Source: Agelas oroides (Eukaryota; Porifera; Demospongiae; Agelasida; Agelasidae). Taken from it: a stretch of DNA of 64,000 nucleotides. Position numbers and translations under genes: made by a program. Positions 20,801 to 33,700 of this stretch are shown here, one piece after another. Location of the stretch: NCBI GenBank assembly GCA_949130485.1, contig OX422196.1, forward strand, positions 1,678,388 through 1,742,387, given 5' to 3'. The notes under the pieces were generated by a model that ran no database searches, was not told the DNA's origin, and saw only the letters and a list, made by a program, of their open reading frames with translations. Numbering within the stretch: the first letter of the stretch is position 1; each line of letters starts with the position of its first letter.

Positions 20801-23800
20801 CTCCTTCCCTTCTATTCTCTCATCCTCCCTCCCTCCTTCCCTTCCTCCTTCCTCCTTCCTTCCTCCTCCCTTCAGGGATGCTGTGAATGACATGGCCTTA
20901 CACTTCCTCTCCAAGATGAAGATACTGGTTGTGAGGGACATTGAGAGAGAAGACATTGAGTTCATCAGTAAGGTGAGCAAAGAGTACAGTACCTTTATTT
21001 GTGCACAATGTCACTGACTACCAAGCATTATCTTGTTGCTATGGTTACAGACAATAAACTGCCATCCGATTGCCAGTCTGGACCATTTTCTCCCGGAGCA
21101 CCTGGGCACTGCCCAACTTGTGGAGGAGGTACCCACTGGAGCCAGCAAGGTCGTCAAGGTATGGAGCATACTGCCGACTCACAAGCAAGAGAAAATGGTT
21201 TAGCTCAATATCCTGGCTTTTCCATGCACCTGCACTATCACTGCAGATTACAGGGGCTTCCTCTAATCGTTAGTGCATGTCCACTGCATTATCACTGCAG
21301 ATTACAGGGGCTTCCTCTAATTGTTAGTGCACGTCCACTGTATTATCACTGCAGATTACAGGGGCTTCCTCTAATCACTAGTGCACGTCCACTGCAGATT
21401 ACAGGGGCTTCCTCTAATCACTAGTGCACGTCCACTGCATTATCACTGCAGATTACAGGGGCTTCCTCTAATCACTAGTGCACGTCCACTGCACTATCAC
21501 TGCAGATTACAGGGGCTTCCTCTACTGCTCGGACAGTGACCGTGGTTGTGAGGGGGTCCAATAAGCTGGTGCTGGAGGAGGCAGATCGCTCCATCCACGA
21601 TGCTCTCTGTGTAGTCAGGTGTCTAGTGAAGAACAGGTGTGTGTGTGTGCGCGTGTGTGCGTGCGTGTGTGGTGTGTGTGTGTGTGTGCGTGCGTGATGT
21701 GTGTGCGTGTGTGCATGCGTGCGTGCGTGCATATGTGTGTGATGCTTTTATATATATATATATAAAGACTTGAAAAAACATTAAAAATGTAAAAGGATGT
21801 AGGGATGGCATGCCAAAAAGCATGCAAACAAGGTAGGGATGATATAATAGTGAAGGTAAATTAACAAAGCCTCATCCCTGTTTGCAACTGTAATGTAAAA
21901 AGATGTAGGGATAGGGCTTTGTAAATTTACCTTCACTATTATATCATCCCTACCTTGTTTGCATGCTTTTTGGCATGCCATCCCTACATCCTTTTACATT
22001 TTTAATGTTTTTTCAAGTCTTGTTTCTGTACTTTTTTGATGTTAATCTCAGTTACAGTTAGACCTAAGCCTATGAAGAAATTTTTCTTTCAAAACTTGAA
22101 ACGGGATTGACAATTTAGTAGTGGTTCCAAGTATATAATAACTTTGCCAGCTAGAATCTGATGAGGGCCAACCACTCTCCGGAGCTTCGCACGATAAACC
22201 GATCTCCTGAATGTGTGGCCTGACGACTGACCAGCTGCAGCACAGTTTACTAAAGCTGTGAGTAGCTACTTTATTAACCCTCGGCGCGCATGCGCAGCGA
22301 GGGTTATAGTACTTCGTTTGTCTGTCTGTCTGTCTGTGTGTCTGTCTGTTACAACTAGCTTGGCTCACCTGACGGCTAAATCTCTGAAGTTTGGACGCAG
22401 ATAGGCTTCAAACCGAACGAGGATGTGTTTAAATTGAGCCGATTTCGCCAAGAACGTTTTGTTCAAGAGTTATGCTGCGATTCGTTTGCCACGGCGAGCG
22501 CTATTCGGCCATATTCTAGTCTGAGAACGAGTTCACGCGCCCTGGTCTGGGATCCCGGGAGTGCAGCGCCGCGCCGCAGTACTCCCGGGATCCCAGACTA
22601 GACCAGGGCGCGTGAACTCGTTCTCAGACTAGAATATGGCCGACTAGCGCTCGCCGTGGCAAACGAATCGCAGCATAACTCTTGAACGAAACGTTCTTGG
22701 CGAAATCGGTCCTCGTTCGGTTTGAAGCATATATGGGCAATACTGCTACAATATGTATGTACATGCATGGTCAATACTGCTGCAATATGTATGTACATGC
22801 ATCGGGTCAATACTGCGGCTACAATATGTATGTACAGGCATGGTACATATCCAGGATTACCGCGCGGGGAATGTCCCACACATTCCCTATACTCACTACA
22901 CATGCTCACTACATTAGGAAGGGGGTTGTTGGGGCAAGATAAAGGGATACTAGGACAACTTGGCCTGGGACACTGTTATCTTGTACGACTTTGTGTAGTC
23001 TCAGCTAGCTATCTACTAGTATCTAGTGTACCATCATACCACATGAATTTCTTCGCCTACTTAGCTATGTCCTGTGACTCTGCGTTAATAGTGCCGAGGG
23101 TTAAGCACTTCAGTGCTCTTCATTTAGTGTAGCTATAAGTTAGCAGCTGAATGCAGCGCCTTACCTGTGTGGCGTTCGTAAACCTTGCCCACTACGGGAA
23201 GAGACCGTGCCGGCCGTGCGCGTGGTCCACTCGCGATTTCGCTCGTGCACTAGCCTCGTTCCCAAACAATGTGATTGTGGTGTTTGGCCTGGGAACGAGA
23301 CTACATGTGCGCATGCGTACAACATTAGAAAATGGCGTCCTTCGCAACGGACAGCAACCACAGAGTGTTGTGAATGGCTTTTATCGACCAGGGTGAATTT
23401 GAGACTATGAAGACGCTGAGTGGTTGGGAAGCTGCGCACTGTGATGAGCATCCGTTTCGTGCTAAAATCAAGGTGAGTGCTTGAACCGTTTTTGAGTTAT
23501 CGTTGTTTGAACAAAAGTCGTAACAAGAAAGAAAGAAAGAAGAATACGAAAAATGGCACTTTTGCTATCGCACACTTTTGCGTTTAGCTGTCTTCCGCGT
23601 GGCTTTTGGCCACTTATATGAGTCTTGCTGATCACAAAGGCACTCAAAGAGGAAGCCTGGATGCTTAAATAAACTTTTTGCGTGTTTGTGGTGAAGTTAT
23701 ACGGCTTTTGCTTAAGTATTGCATATATTGCGCATCGGCACCATCCCTACATAGAGAGTCTACCGACTCTCTGATATATATATGTATGTAACAGGACTGA

Positions 23801-24413
23801 AGTGGCTTTTTGTTTTTCAAACCGGCTAGACATACCTCTTCCTCACAGGGCCCTAATAGCAGGAGGAGGGGCCCCTGAGACCGAGGTAGCCTTTCGGCTG
23901 ATGGAATACTCCCAGACGCTGACAGGGATGGAGGCCTACTGCGTACGGGCATTTTCTGAGGCCATGGAGGTGATCCCATTCACTCTGGCTGAGAATGCCG
24001 GACTCAACCCCATTGGTGTGGTGACAGAGCTCAGGAAGAGACACGCCCTCGGGGAGAGGGCTGCTGGCATCAACGTCAGGAAGGTACATGTACATGTCTA
24101 GTTCTGTAATACCCTGTGGTCTCCATGGTAACCTCTTCTCTGTACATATCGGACGCACACACATATCATGCACACACACACACATACACCTGTCTGTCCA
24201 GGGTATGATTACAGATATTCTGGAGGAAAATGTAGTCCAGCCGTTGCTAGTGTCCACCTCGGCCATTAAATTAGCAGCTGAGACTGTCAGGAGCGTTTTG
24301 AAGATTGATGATATTGTGAGTTAATCACATCACCAACCCAAAAGAACTCTCTCTTCATGTTATGAAACTCCTCTCTCTGTCTCTTGCTTGTTCTCCAGGT
24401 GAACGCCCGATAG
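11826..24413 (+). CDS. CCT4: T-complex protein 1 subunit delta
   Basis: CCT4 is one of eight subunits of the cytosolic TRiC/CCT chaperonin, which folds actin, tubulin and other clients using ATP. Exons: 11826-11922, 12001-12053, 13000-13089, 18846-18954, 19512-19654, 19849-19970, 20161-20299, 20443-20582, 20876-20972, 21051-21158, 21506-21636, 23849-24083, 24202-24315, 24399-24413; total 1593 nt, 530 aa (human 539). Diagnostic peptides: [22 protein letters not shown], the nucleotide-binding [45 protein letters not shown] and the C-terminal KIDDIVNAR. Intron 3 contains an LTR retrotransposon inserted in the donor. Intron 10 has decoy acceptors. Intron 11 (2.2 kb) is filled with foldback elements. 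The last exon is only 15 nt. Two adjacent ATGs (11826, 11829) are both possible starts. Confidence 0.97.
12205..12260. mobile_element. TAGCCTCG foldback MITE in CCT4 intron 2
   Basis: Starts TAGCCTCGTACCCAGGCCAC and ends in its complement. The 9-bp target repeat GTGCTAAGT is at 12196-12204 and 12261-12269. Confidence 0.85.
12283..12723 (+). repeat. CACGTGA-bearing minisatellite with higher-order structure
   Basis: Thirteen copies of GCATCACGTGACC, each in a unit starting GATTGTGTATTATGTG. Units are 36 bp, interrupted periodically by a 27-bp short form, giving a higher-order period near 135 bp (27+36+36+36) in the first two cycles. It lies in CCT4 intron 2, under 500 bp from the promoter. Confidence 0.92.
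13095..13279 (-). repeat. 3' LTR of Gypsy-type element
   Basis: A 185-bp repeat identical to 18218-18402. In element sense this is the 3' LTR. A purine tract (GGGGGGAGATAGA in sense, 13281-13293) lies immediately upstream and fits a polypurine tract. The 5 bp outside the LTR are GTGAG, repeated at the other end. Confidence 0.93.
13348..14931 (-). CDS. Retrotransposon integrase ORF
   Basis: 527 aa. An HHCC zinc-binding region (HAAHQG ... CQHCNR, about residues 92-122) precedes the catalytic core with the D, D, E residues in ADYFHYQ, LDGGPEF and RAEVGVKTV. The spacing fits retroviral-type integrases (rve). After the core come PNKWDRTG and RNRKFLRKF, then a low-complexity Pro/Ser-rich tail. No chromodomain was recognised. 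The frame continues upstream without interruption to a TGA at 15016-15018, so this is probably the C-terminal part of one Pol polyprotein rather than an independently started protein. Confidence 0.93.
   Translation of the reverse strand: MENQLQESFISTLHSTHIVDWEQVQITTSSDENMLLLLSAIEDGFPEFKHQLPPPIREYHQFRKHLYSSDGVVIYKDRIVIPSSLRPTCLSALHAAHQGTLAMTAKAEASIFWPGITNDIQATRANCQHCNRMAPSQAALPPTPPTLPEYPFQCVCADYFHYQGHTYLVIVDRYSNWPIVERAEEGATGLIKTLRHTFATYGIPDELSLDGGPEFVSHATREFLYQWGVHHRLSSVAFPHSNCRAEVGVKTVKRLITGNVGKDGAINIDAFQAAILQYRNTPDPTTKMSPAMCVFSRPVKDLIPILPGKYHPHTTWRESLQLREEALRHRHMRHQEKWSEHTKTLPPLQVGDRVRIQNQTGPHPNKWDRTGIVIEVRQFHQYLIKIDGSGRQTLRNRKFLRKFIPMYQPPKRRSIIEDIACLPPNPPPDHDDTAMSPLPSALNPTPTNSESSRSRADKTSPATPARSDMGVGTSPPSPITSPPDMCRTQPSFETTPTLEPTLTVNPSPEPRPLRRSTRITKPPDRLM
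15016..18102 (-). CDS. Retrotransposon Gag-Pol ORF (Gag, protease, RT, RNase H)
   Basis: 1028 aa. N-terminal C2H2-like finger (CPIEGC...H...H), a Gag-like region, then Cys/His clusters at about residues 257-298 ([24 protein letters not shown]). The aspartic protease motif ADTG is near residue 391. Reverse transcriptase spans about 600-790, with VDD in KCVDDTLLW near residue 730. RNase H follows with ATDWS, EGEALA and VDHQP as its acidic-residue regions. Gag and Pol are fused in one frame with no frameshift between them. It ends at an in-frame TGA just after the RNase H and linker. Confidence 0.95.
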   Translation of the reverse strand: MPVVKCPIEGCDYETPDVDAVIAAALITTHATSHQTPSQPTQAARVEKVKRPSISSAGTTEDWLYFKSRWGDYVRATKLEGTDRVIQLLECCDEQLRKDLTRNAGGTLTGMTEDQVFKAIKTLAIREENTMVARVSLHNMRQDRDEPVRAFGARLRGQASVCKFTQQCPNCDATVDYTEAIVKDVLCRGPEDSEIQMDLLGDKNQDMTLEQVLRFVEAKEAGRRSASRLLLPQATDAVAGSSYWKQKKTPPKDQETCTYCGTKGHGRNPPTRVRRKECPAFGIKCNYCNKDHHFEKMCRGKHGAKPAKSPEHEDAISDTLCPITSTDLDSTKIASVDHHVFDKFTKAWLRRRSKSQPYARLQVNVRREDYDHFGFPFRVPQARSFVSAMADTGCQSCLAGLKVVKKLGISVKDLIPVNIKMQAANNDNIRILGAAILGLSGKSNEGEERSTRQMVYVTDNMDKLFLSREACVDLGIILNTFPTIGEAGETESANPIGTTDASLPQQECQCPKRTKPPPIPTPLPFPATEANREKLQQYLLDHYASSTFNTCEHQALPLMDSPPMRLMIDPNATPVAHHSPIPVPLHWQDAIKTGLDRDVRLGVLEPVPIGEPVTWCHRMVICAKQNGTPRRTIDFQPLNRHATRETHHTQSPFHQARSVPQGKKKTVFDAWNGYHSVPLHPDDRHYTTFITPWGRYRYRTAPQGYIASGDGYTRRYDEITSYITNKTKCVDDTLLWSDTIEESFFQAANWLDICGRHGITLNPEKFHFAQDEVEFAGFEITNDTVRPCKRYIRAITDFPIPQSLTDIRSWFGLVNQVSYAFSMADTMLPFRELLKPSNSFHWDEKLQQAFEQSKLTIINETQNGVKIFDKTKPTCLATDWSKQGIGYWLFQKHCSCPSNDLFCCKQGWKITLVGSRFTHAAESRYAPIEGEALAVADALDKARHFVLGCKNLTVAVDHQPLLKIFGDRSLNNISNTRLRNLKEKTLRYRFKMVHIPGVKNKAPDTLSRHPTGDTQPPKMVLSDDVHHI
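18204..18217 (-). promoter_or_regulatory. Primer-binding site, predicted self-complementary
   Basis: Sense sequence TGATCAGTACAACT sits exactly against the 5' LTR edge at 18218. It does not start with the TGG usual for tRNA-primed elements. Its perfect complement AGTTGTACTGATCA lies inside the LTR (18303-18290 in sense), at a predicted transcript start. Confidence 0.7.
18218..18402 (-). repeat. 5' LTR of Gypsy-type element
   Basis: 185 bp, identical to the copy at 13095-13279. In sense, U3 has an ATF/CREB-like TTACGTCA and a TATA-like TTTAATT about 29 bp before an initiator TCAGTT whose A is position 18303. This implies U3 of about 100 bp and R-U5 of 86 bp; the start site is a prediction. 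Confidence 0.93.
18470..18836 (+). repeat. CCCCT-rich polypyrimidine array before CCT4 exon 4
   Basis: Roughly 365 bp of tandem CCCCT/CCCTT/CTCCC units, pure C/T on the coding strand, ending 9 bases before the exon 4 acceptor (GGTAG at 18841-18845). The long Pro/Ser/Leu and Gly/Glu/Arg frames across it are artefacts. Confidence 0.95.
20400..20430 (+). repeat. CA microsatellite before CCT4 exon 8
   Basis: C-run followed by (AC)n and CTCCTCCCCCAG, with exon 8 starting at 20443. Another case of a CA repeat placed in the acceptor region. Confidence 0.85.
21241..21505 (+). repeat. Tandem duplicates of CCT4 exon 11 acceptor
   Basis: CTGCAG followed by ATTACAGGGGCTTCCTCTA occurs with starts at 21241, 21295, 21349, 21392, 21446 and 21500 (periods 54, 54, 43, 54, 54). 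Only the last is followed by the real exon 11. Each upstream copy carries the acceptor and the first 19 exon bases, then AAT, one codon and TAG. Confidence 0.92.
21637..21742 (+). repeat. GT microsatellite at CCT4 exon 11 donor
   Basis: The exon 11 donor (AACAG|GTGTGTGTG) is the first unit of an interrupted (GT)n/(CGTG)n tract. Confidence 0.9.
21765..22021. repeat. Perfect 98-bp inverted repeat in CCT4 intron 11
   Basis: Left arm 21765-21862 and right arm 21924-22021 are exact reverse complements; the loop is 61 bp. The loop contains a further fragment of the arm (AAGATGTAGGGAT), suggesting nested insertion or copy. In the pre-mRNA this would be a long perfect duplex. Confidence 0.95.
22278..23100. 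mobile_element. TTAA-flanked element (piggyBac-like termini)
   Basis: Begins CCCTCGGC and ends GCCGAGGG, with TTAA immediately outside both ends (22274-22277, 23101-23104). TTAA duplication and CCC...GGG termini are piggyBac hallmarks. No transposase is present. Its left end has a palindrome (CCTCGGCGCGCATGCGCAGC and on), a (TCTG)n run near 22319-22350, and an internal foldback at 22440-22707. Alternative: the TTAA/CCC match is chance and this is a composite of smaller repeats. Confidence 0.6.
22440..22707. repeat. Long near-perfect foldback nested in the TTAA element
   Basis: Arms of about 125 bp (22440-22564 and 22578-22707) pair with few mismatches around a GC-rich loop. Both carry GGGATCCCGG/CCGGGATCCC-type and GAACTCGTTCTCAGAC-type segments. 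Confidence 0.85.
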
Positions 24414-25305
24414 TACAACACTACTGTATTACACACATTTCTTTATGTGCTGTTGTCATAGTAACAAGTGTGCTTGAGTATAATCAACCAACCATGTGCC
24501 ACATTGGTTATCAAATATTGCTACATGCAAATGAAGACTTGGAAGACTTGATATGAGGCAAAAAAAAAACAAACTATTTTGCTGGTGGTTGAAGAGCCTC
24601 GTTCCCAGGCTGTTCCAGGCCATTCCCACCTTCAGTTTTTGCAAGCAATCCCAAGACTGGAGGTGGAAATGGCCTGGGAATGAGGCTAGTGACTGAATTC
24701 ACCAGCCCAGCCCATGAACTGTGAACAACCACCAGCCCATGGACTGGGGGGCAACCACCAGGCCGAACTGTGGGCAACCACCAGTCCTTGAACTGTGGAC
24801 AACCACCAGCCCATGAACTGCAGGCAACCACCAGCCCTTCACAGTACTATGTATACTGTACCTGCAGGTGGTATATACTCCAGTTGTGTACCAAATTTCT
24901 CAATTTTGCCTTGTACAATCTAAAAACCTAGTCTCATTCCCACCATTCAGTTTTTGCAGTATGTTTCTGCAAGCAATCAGATGGTGGGAAGGCCTGCATG
25001 GCTACTAAAAACCCAAGCTTTGTACAAAGAGGTTCCCTGAAGAACGCTGTTCTCTCTACACCAGGAACTACACAGGAACCACACCCATCTTAAGTGTACA
25101 TATGCTATGAATATGATTAAGATGTGATTGGGGAATCAAAAATAGTACAAAATTACATGGTGCATGTGGGCTACCAACTCAAATTTGAAAATGCTGCTGA
25201 TGCACAGTCGTGATAAAAAACTTCACAAAAATTTTCTGGCTACACAAAAAGGTGTAGATCGTGCTGGAGTTGACAACAGGAGCGCAACTAGGTGCCAGTC
25301 TATGC
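24414..25305. other. Convergent spacer between CCT4 and COQ6
   Basis: 3' UTRs and intergenic DNA. It contains foldbacks of the CCTCGTTCCCAGG family at 24595-24688 and a minisatellite at 24698-24838 with about five units of 22-27 bp built on CAACCACCAGCCC and GAACTG. No coding exon recognised. Confidence 0.55.
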
Positions 25306-30437
<5,132 letters not shown>

Positions 30438-30744
30438 GCAAACCCTGGCAGCGTTTATCTGGGCCTGGAGAAAGTTTGACATTATTCTTGTATGTAACTT
30501 ACACAGCATTTTTAATACAGTAAGTTATTTTTAGAATTACCTGCAGGCTACAAAAATTTCTGGCTTGATAAATTATTATTGCTCGAGTACAAAGGTCAGC
30601 GCAGTCGACCCCCTAACGAGGATAATTTATGATTGGCCACATCCAAATACCACCTGATCTCCGTGGGAACGTCACCTCACCGTGAGCCTAAAGCTTCTAA
30701 GCTTTTATCCTTACCTACTTACAACTACAACACCCTCAAGCGTT
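30438..30744. promoter_or_regulatory. Bidirectional COQ6/ACSS-A promoter
   Basis: 307 bp between divergent ATGs. It contains a CCAAT-type site (GATTGGCCA near 30633), a TTATTTTTAGAATTA AT-rich stretch near 30524 and no clear TATA for either gene. Upstream ATGs in frame with both genes fall inside, so the exact boundaries are uncertain. Confidence 0.5.
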
Positions 30745-33700
30745 ATGGACGGTGCCCCAGGGAGTGTAACATATCCGCTGCAACTAGCCTCCGTGTCCGA
30801 GAATCATGCCGCCCTGTACGCCGAGAGTCTGAAGAACCCAGAGCAGTTTTGGGGCGACCTGGCGAGAAGGAGGCTACGATGGATAAAAGAATTCGACCAG
30901 GTCATGGACTGCGACATGCAGGAAGGACGATTCAAGTGGTTCATTGGAGGAACGATAAACGTGTCCGGTGAGAAATCACCAGAAATATAAGATGAAAATT
31001 TGTGGCACCTGTTTACACCCACGCAAATTGTTTTATGCCATTCTGTAGAAAACTGTCTTGATCGTCATGCCGAGAAAAACCCAGACAAACCAGCCTTTAT
31101 ATGGGAAAAGGATGAACCAGGGAAGCACGAAATTGTCACATATGCGTAAGTACCAATCATTATGGCTGACATATATAAATTTCAACAATGCTGATTTTTA
31201 AAAATAATCTTGCAGACAACTTCTGGAGCTGACATGTCAGGTGGCAAATGCCCTGAAGACAGAGGGGGTGAAGAAGGGAGACCGGGTGGCCATCTATATG
31301 CCTGTCTCTCCTCTGCTAGCTGCCTCCATGCTGGCCTGTGCCAGAATAGGAGCAGTGCACAGGTGGGCAGATTGGGCATAGCTCTCCAAACTGGAGTGGA
31401 ATAGCCTGAACATACAGCACTACAGCACTTGGAATAGCCTACATGCGCAACTTGTTCCATGGTGATGCCAAATTTAATGTTATGTCCACCTAGCCTCATA
31501 CTAGTCTCGCAAGCCACTGCGAAGGGTGTGGCTTGTGAGGGTAGCCTAATAACCTGGCTCTTCTCACTAGAGCCAGGTAGCGTTGGGGAGATAAAGCCGT
31601 GAAGTGCAGGAGATGCTAACTTTAGCTTCATTTTTTTTCTTGCAGTGTTATTTTTGCAGGTTTCAGTGCAGAATCTCTGAGAAATAGGATTCTTGATGGT
31701 GAGTAACAGTAATTGTGAGATATCTGAAATTTTCACTGCCTCACTCCCCTCCTCCACCTCCACAGCCTCGGCCAGTGTGGTTATCACAACAGACCAGGCA
31801 GTGCGAGGTGGGAAGACCATTCCTCTGAAGGAAACCGTGGATGAGGCTGTGGACGGATGTGACTGCGTTAAGAAGGTGTTTGTGTCCAAGAGAACCGGAG
31901 CCCAAGTGCCCATGCATCCTAGGGACATTCCTATGGAGGAGGTGAGGTGCACGCACACTGCAGCGGTAGCTCTCAGGTGATGCACGGCTACCCCCCCCCC
32001 CCCCCCCCCCCACCCCTCTCCAGGCCATCTCCAAGGAGCCTACCAGCTGTCCTCTGGAGCCCATGGACAGTGAAGACATGCTCTTCATGCTCTACACCTC
32101 AGGCAGCACTGGCAAACCCAAGGGTATCGTGCACACCCAAGCTGGCTACCTCCTCTATGCCTCAACCACACACGAAGTGAGCTACCTCCAAGTACAGTGA
32201 GCTGTTGTATTGTGAGACCCAGCCTGTACTCATCTTGGAACTGTGCCAACCTACTGCCTAACTGGCGGCCATTGTTCTCTCCTGCAGTGTGTGTTTGACT
32301 ACCGACCTGGTGACATCTTTGCCTGTGTGGCTGACATTGGGTGGATCACCGGCCACTCCTACATTGTCTACGGACCTCTCTGCAATGGAGCCACCTCCGT
32401 ACTGTTTGAGAGCCACCCTGCATACCCTGATCCAGGTACATACTGTACATGCTGCAGAGTTGTGGTTCACTGATTGTTCATACATGTGTGCTGAAGCATG
32501 TTACTATCTATATACATGACCGCCAGAAATAAGGCCACTGCCACACACAATACTATGGTTTACAGTAAGTGTACAAAACTTCTACCTATGAACGGCCATC
32601 ATGCATAGCCCAAGCTGCAATCTGCAGCCATGCCTCGATGGCATGCAATTTGGTCAATGACATAGGACACCAGCTGGGAGAGCCATGTTACTGCCTAGTC
32701 TCCCATAGCTACATGTAGCCCCTCCCTTTTGGTAGTGTGAAGCCAAGCAGTATAGAATCTATACAGTCCCACATACAATGTAACATACACACACACACAT
32801 CACAGGGCGATACTGGGAGATGGTGGAGCGGCTTAAGATCACCCACTTCTACACAGCGCCCACTGCTATTCGAATGCTGATAAAGGCCGGGGTTGACTAT
32901 GTGAAGAAGTACGACCGTTCATCAATCAGGATCCTTGGATGTGGTAAATATACAGAAAAGCCTTATTCCCAGGTCCCGCTCAGCTTTCTGTCACTTGCAG
33001 GAACAGAAAGCTGAGCGGGGCCTGGGAACGAGGCTATCGTAGGAGATAGTCTAGTATTAATGTAATTAATGTAAATAGTAGTAAGACTGTAATTTGGATA
33101 CAAAAATGTCATTCATGTTAAGTGTCTGGTAAATAAGAAGTACCACTCAGAGGCAGGCATACAGTTTCTTGGACAACAAGCAGTGAACGTGAGGGAGGGG
33201 GGAAGTGTCTGGTAAATAAGAAGTACCACTCAGAGGCAGGCATACAGTTTCTTGGACAACAAGCAGTGAACGTGAGGGAGGGGGGAAGGAATTAAGTTTG
33301 GCATACCTTGGTCGATGATCAAGACGTAATGAAGCAACAAACCTGGGATGGCCCAGTCACAAACAAAAGCATTCTGCAGCTCTACTGACTGGCATAGAAC
33401 TTTCCAGACCTGGTAAGAACTGATACAGTGAAGTAGCTAGAGAAATACACGTAGCTGTCCCATTGGAAGTGTCTGAGAGCTCTTCTGATGTGGACCTGCG
33501 ATATAGACCCTTAGCATAAAGTGTAGCAACAACACAATTAGTTGCTACATTTTTAACGACAATTGTGATACCCCAAATAATTCAAATATGAATCCCAACC
33601 TCAAATTGTTTGGGCTATCAGAATTGCCATAAAAATGCATATATAGCGACTAAGCCACACTTTTACTCAACGGGTACTTCTCTACTGCTATAGTTGGTGA

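Noticed and set aside
23310..23471. Additional CCT4 exon ending AAG|GTGAGT at 23471
   Set aside because: Exon 11 joins exon 12 in frame and with full similarity to CCT4 without it; the segment is probably part of a repeat.
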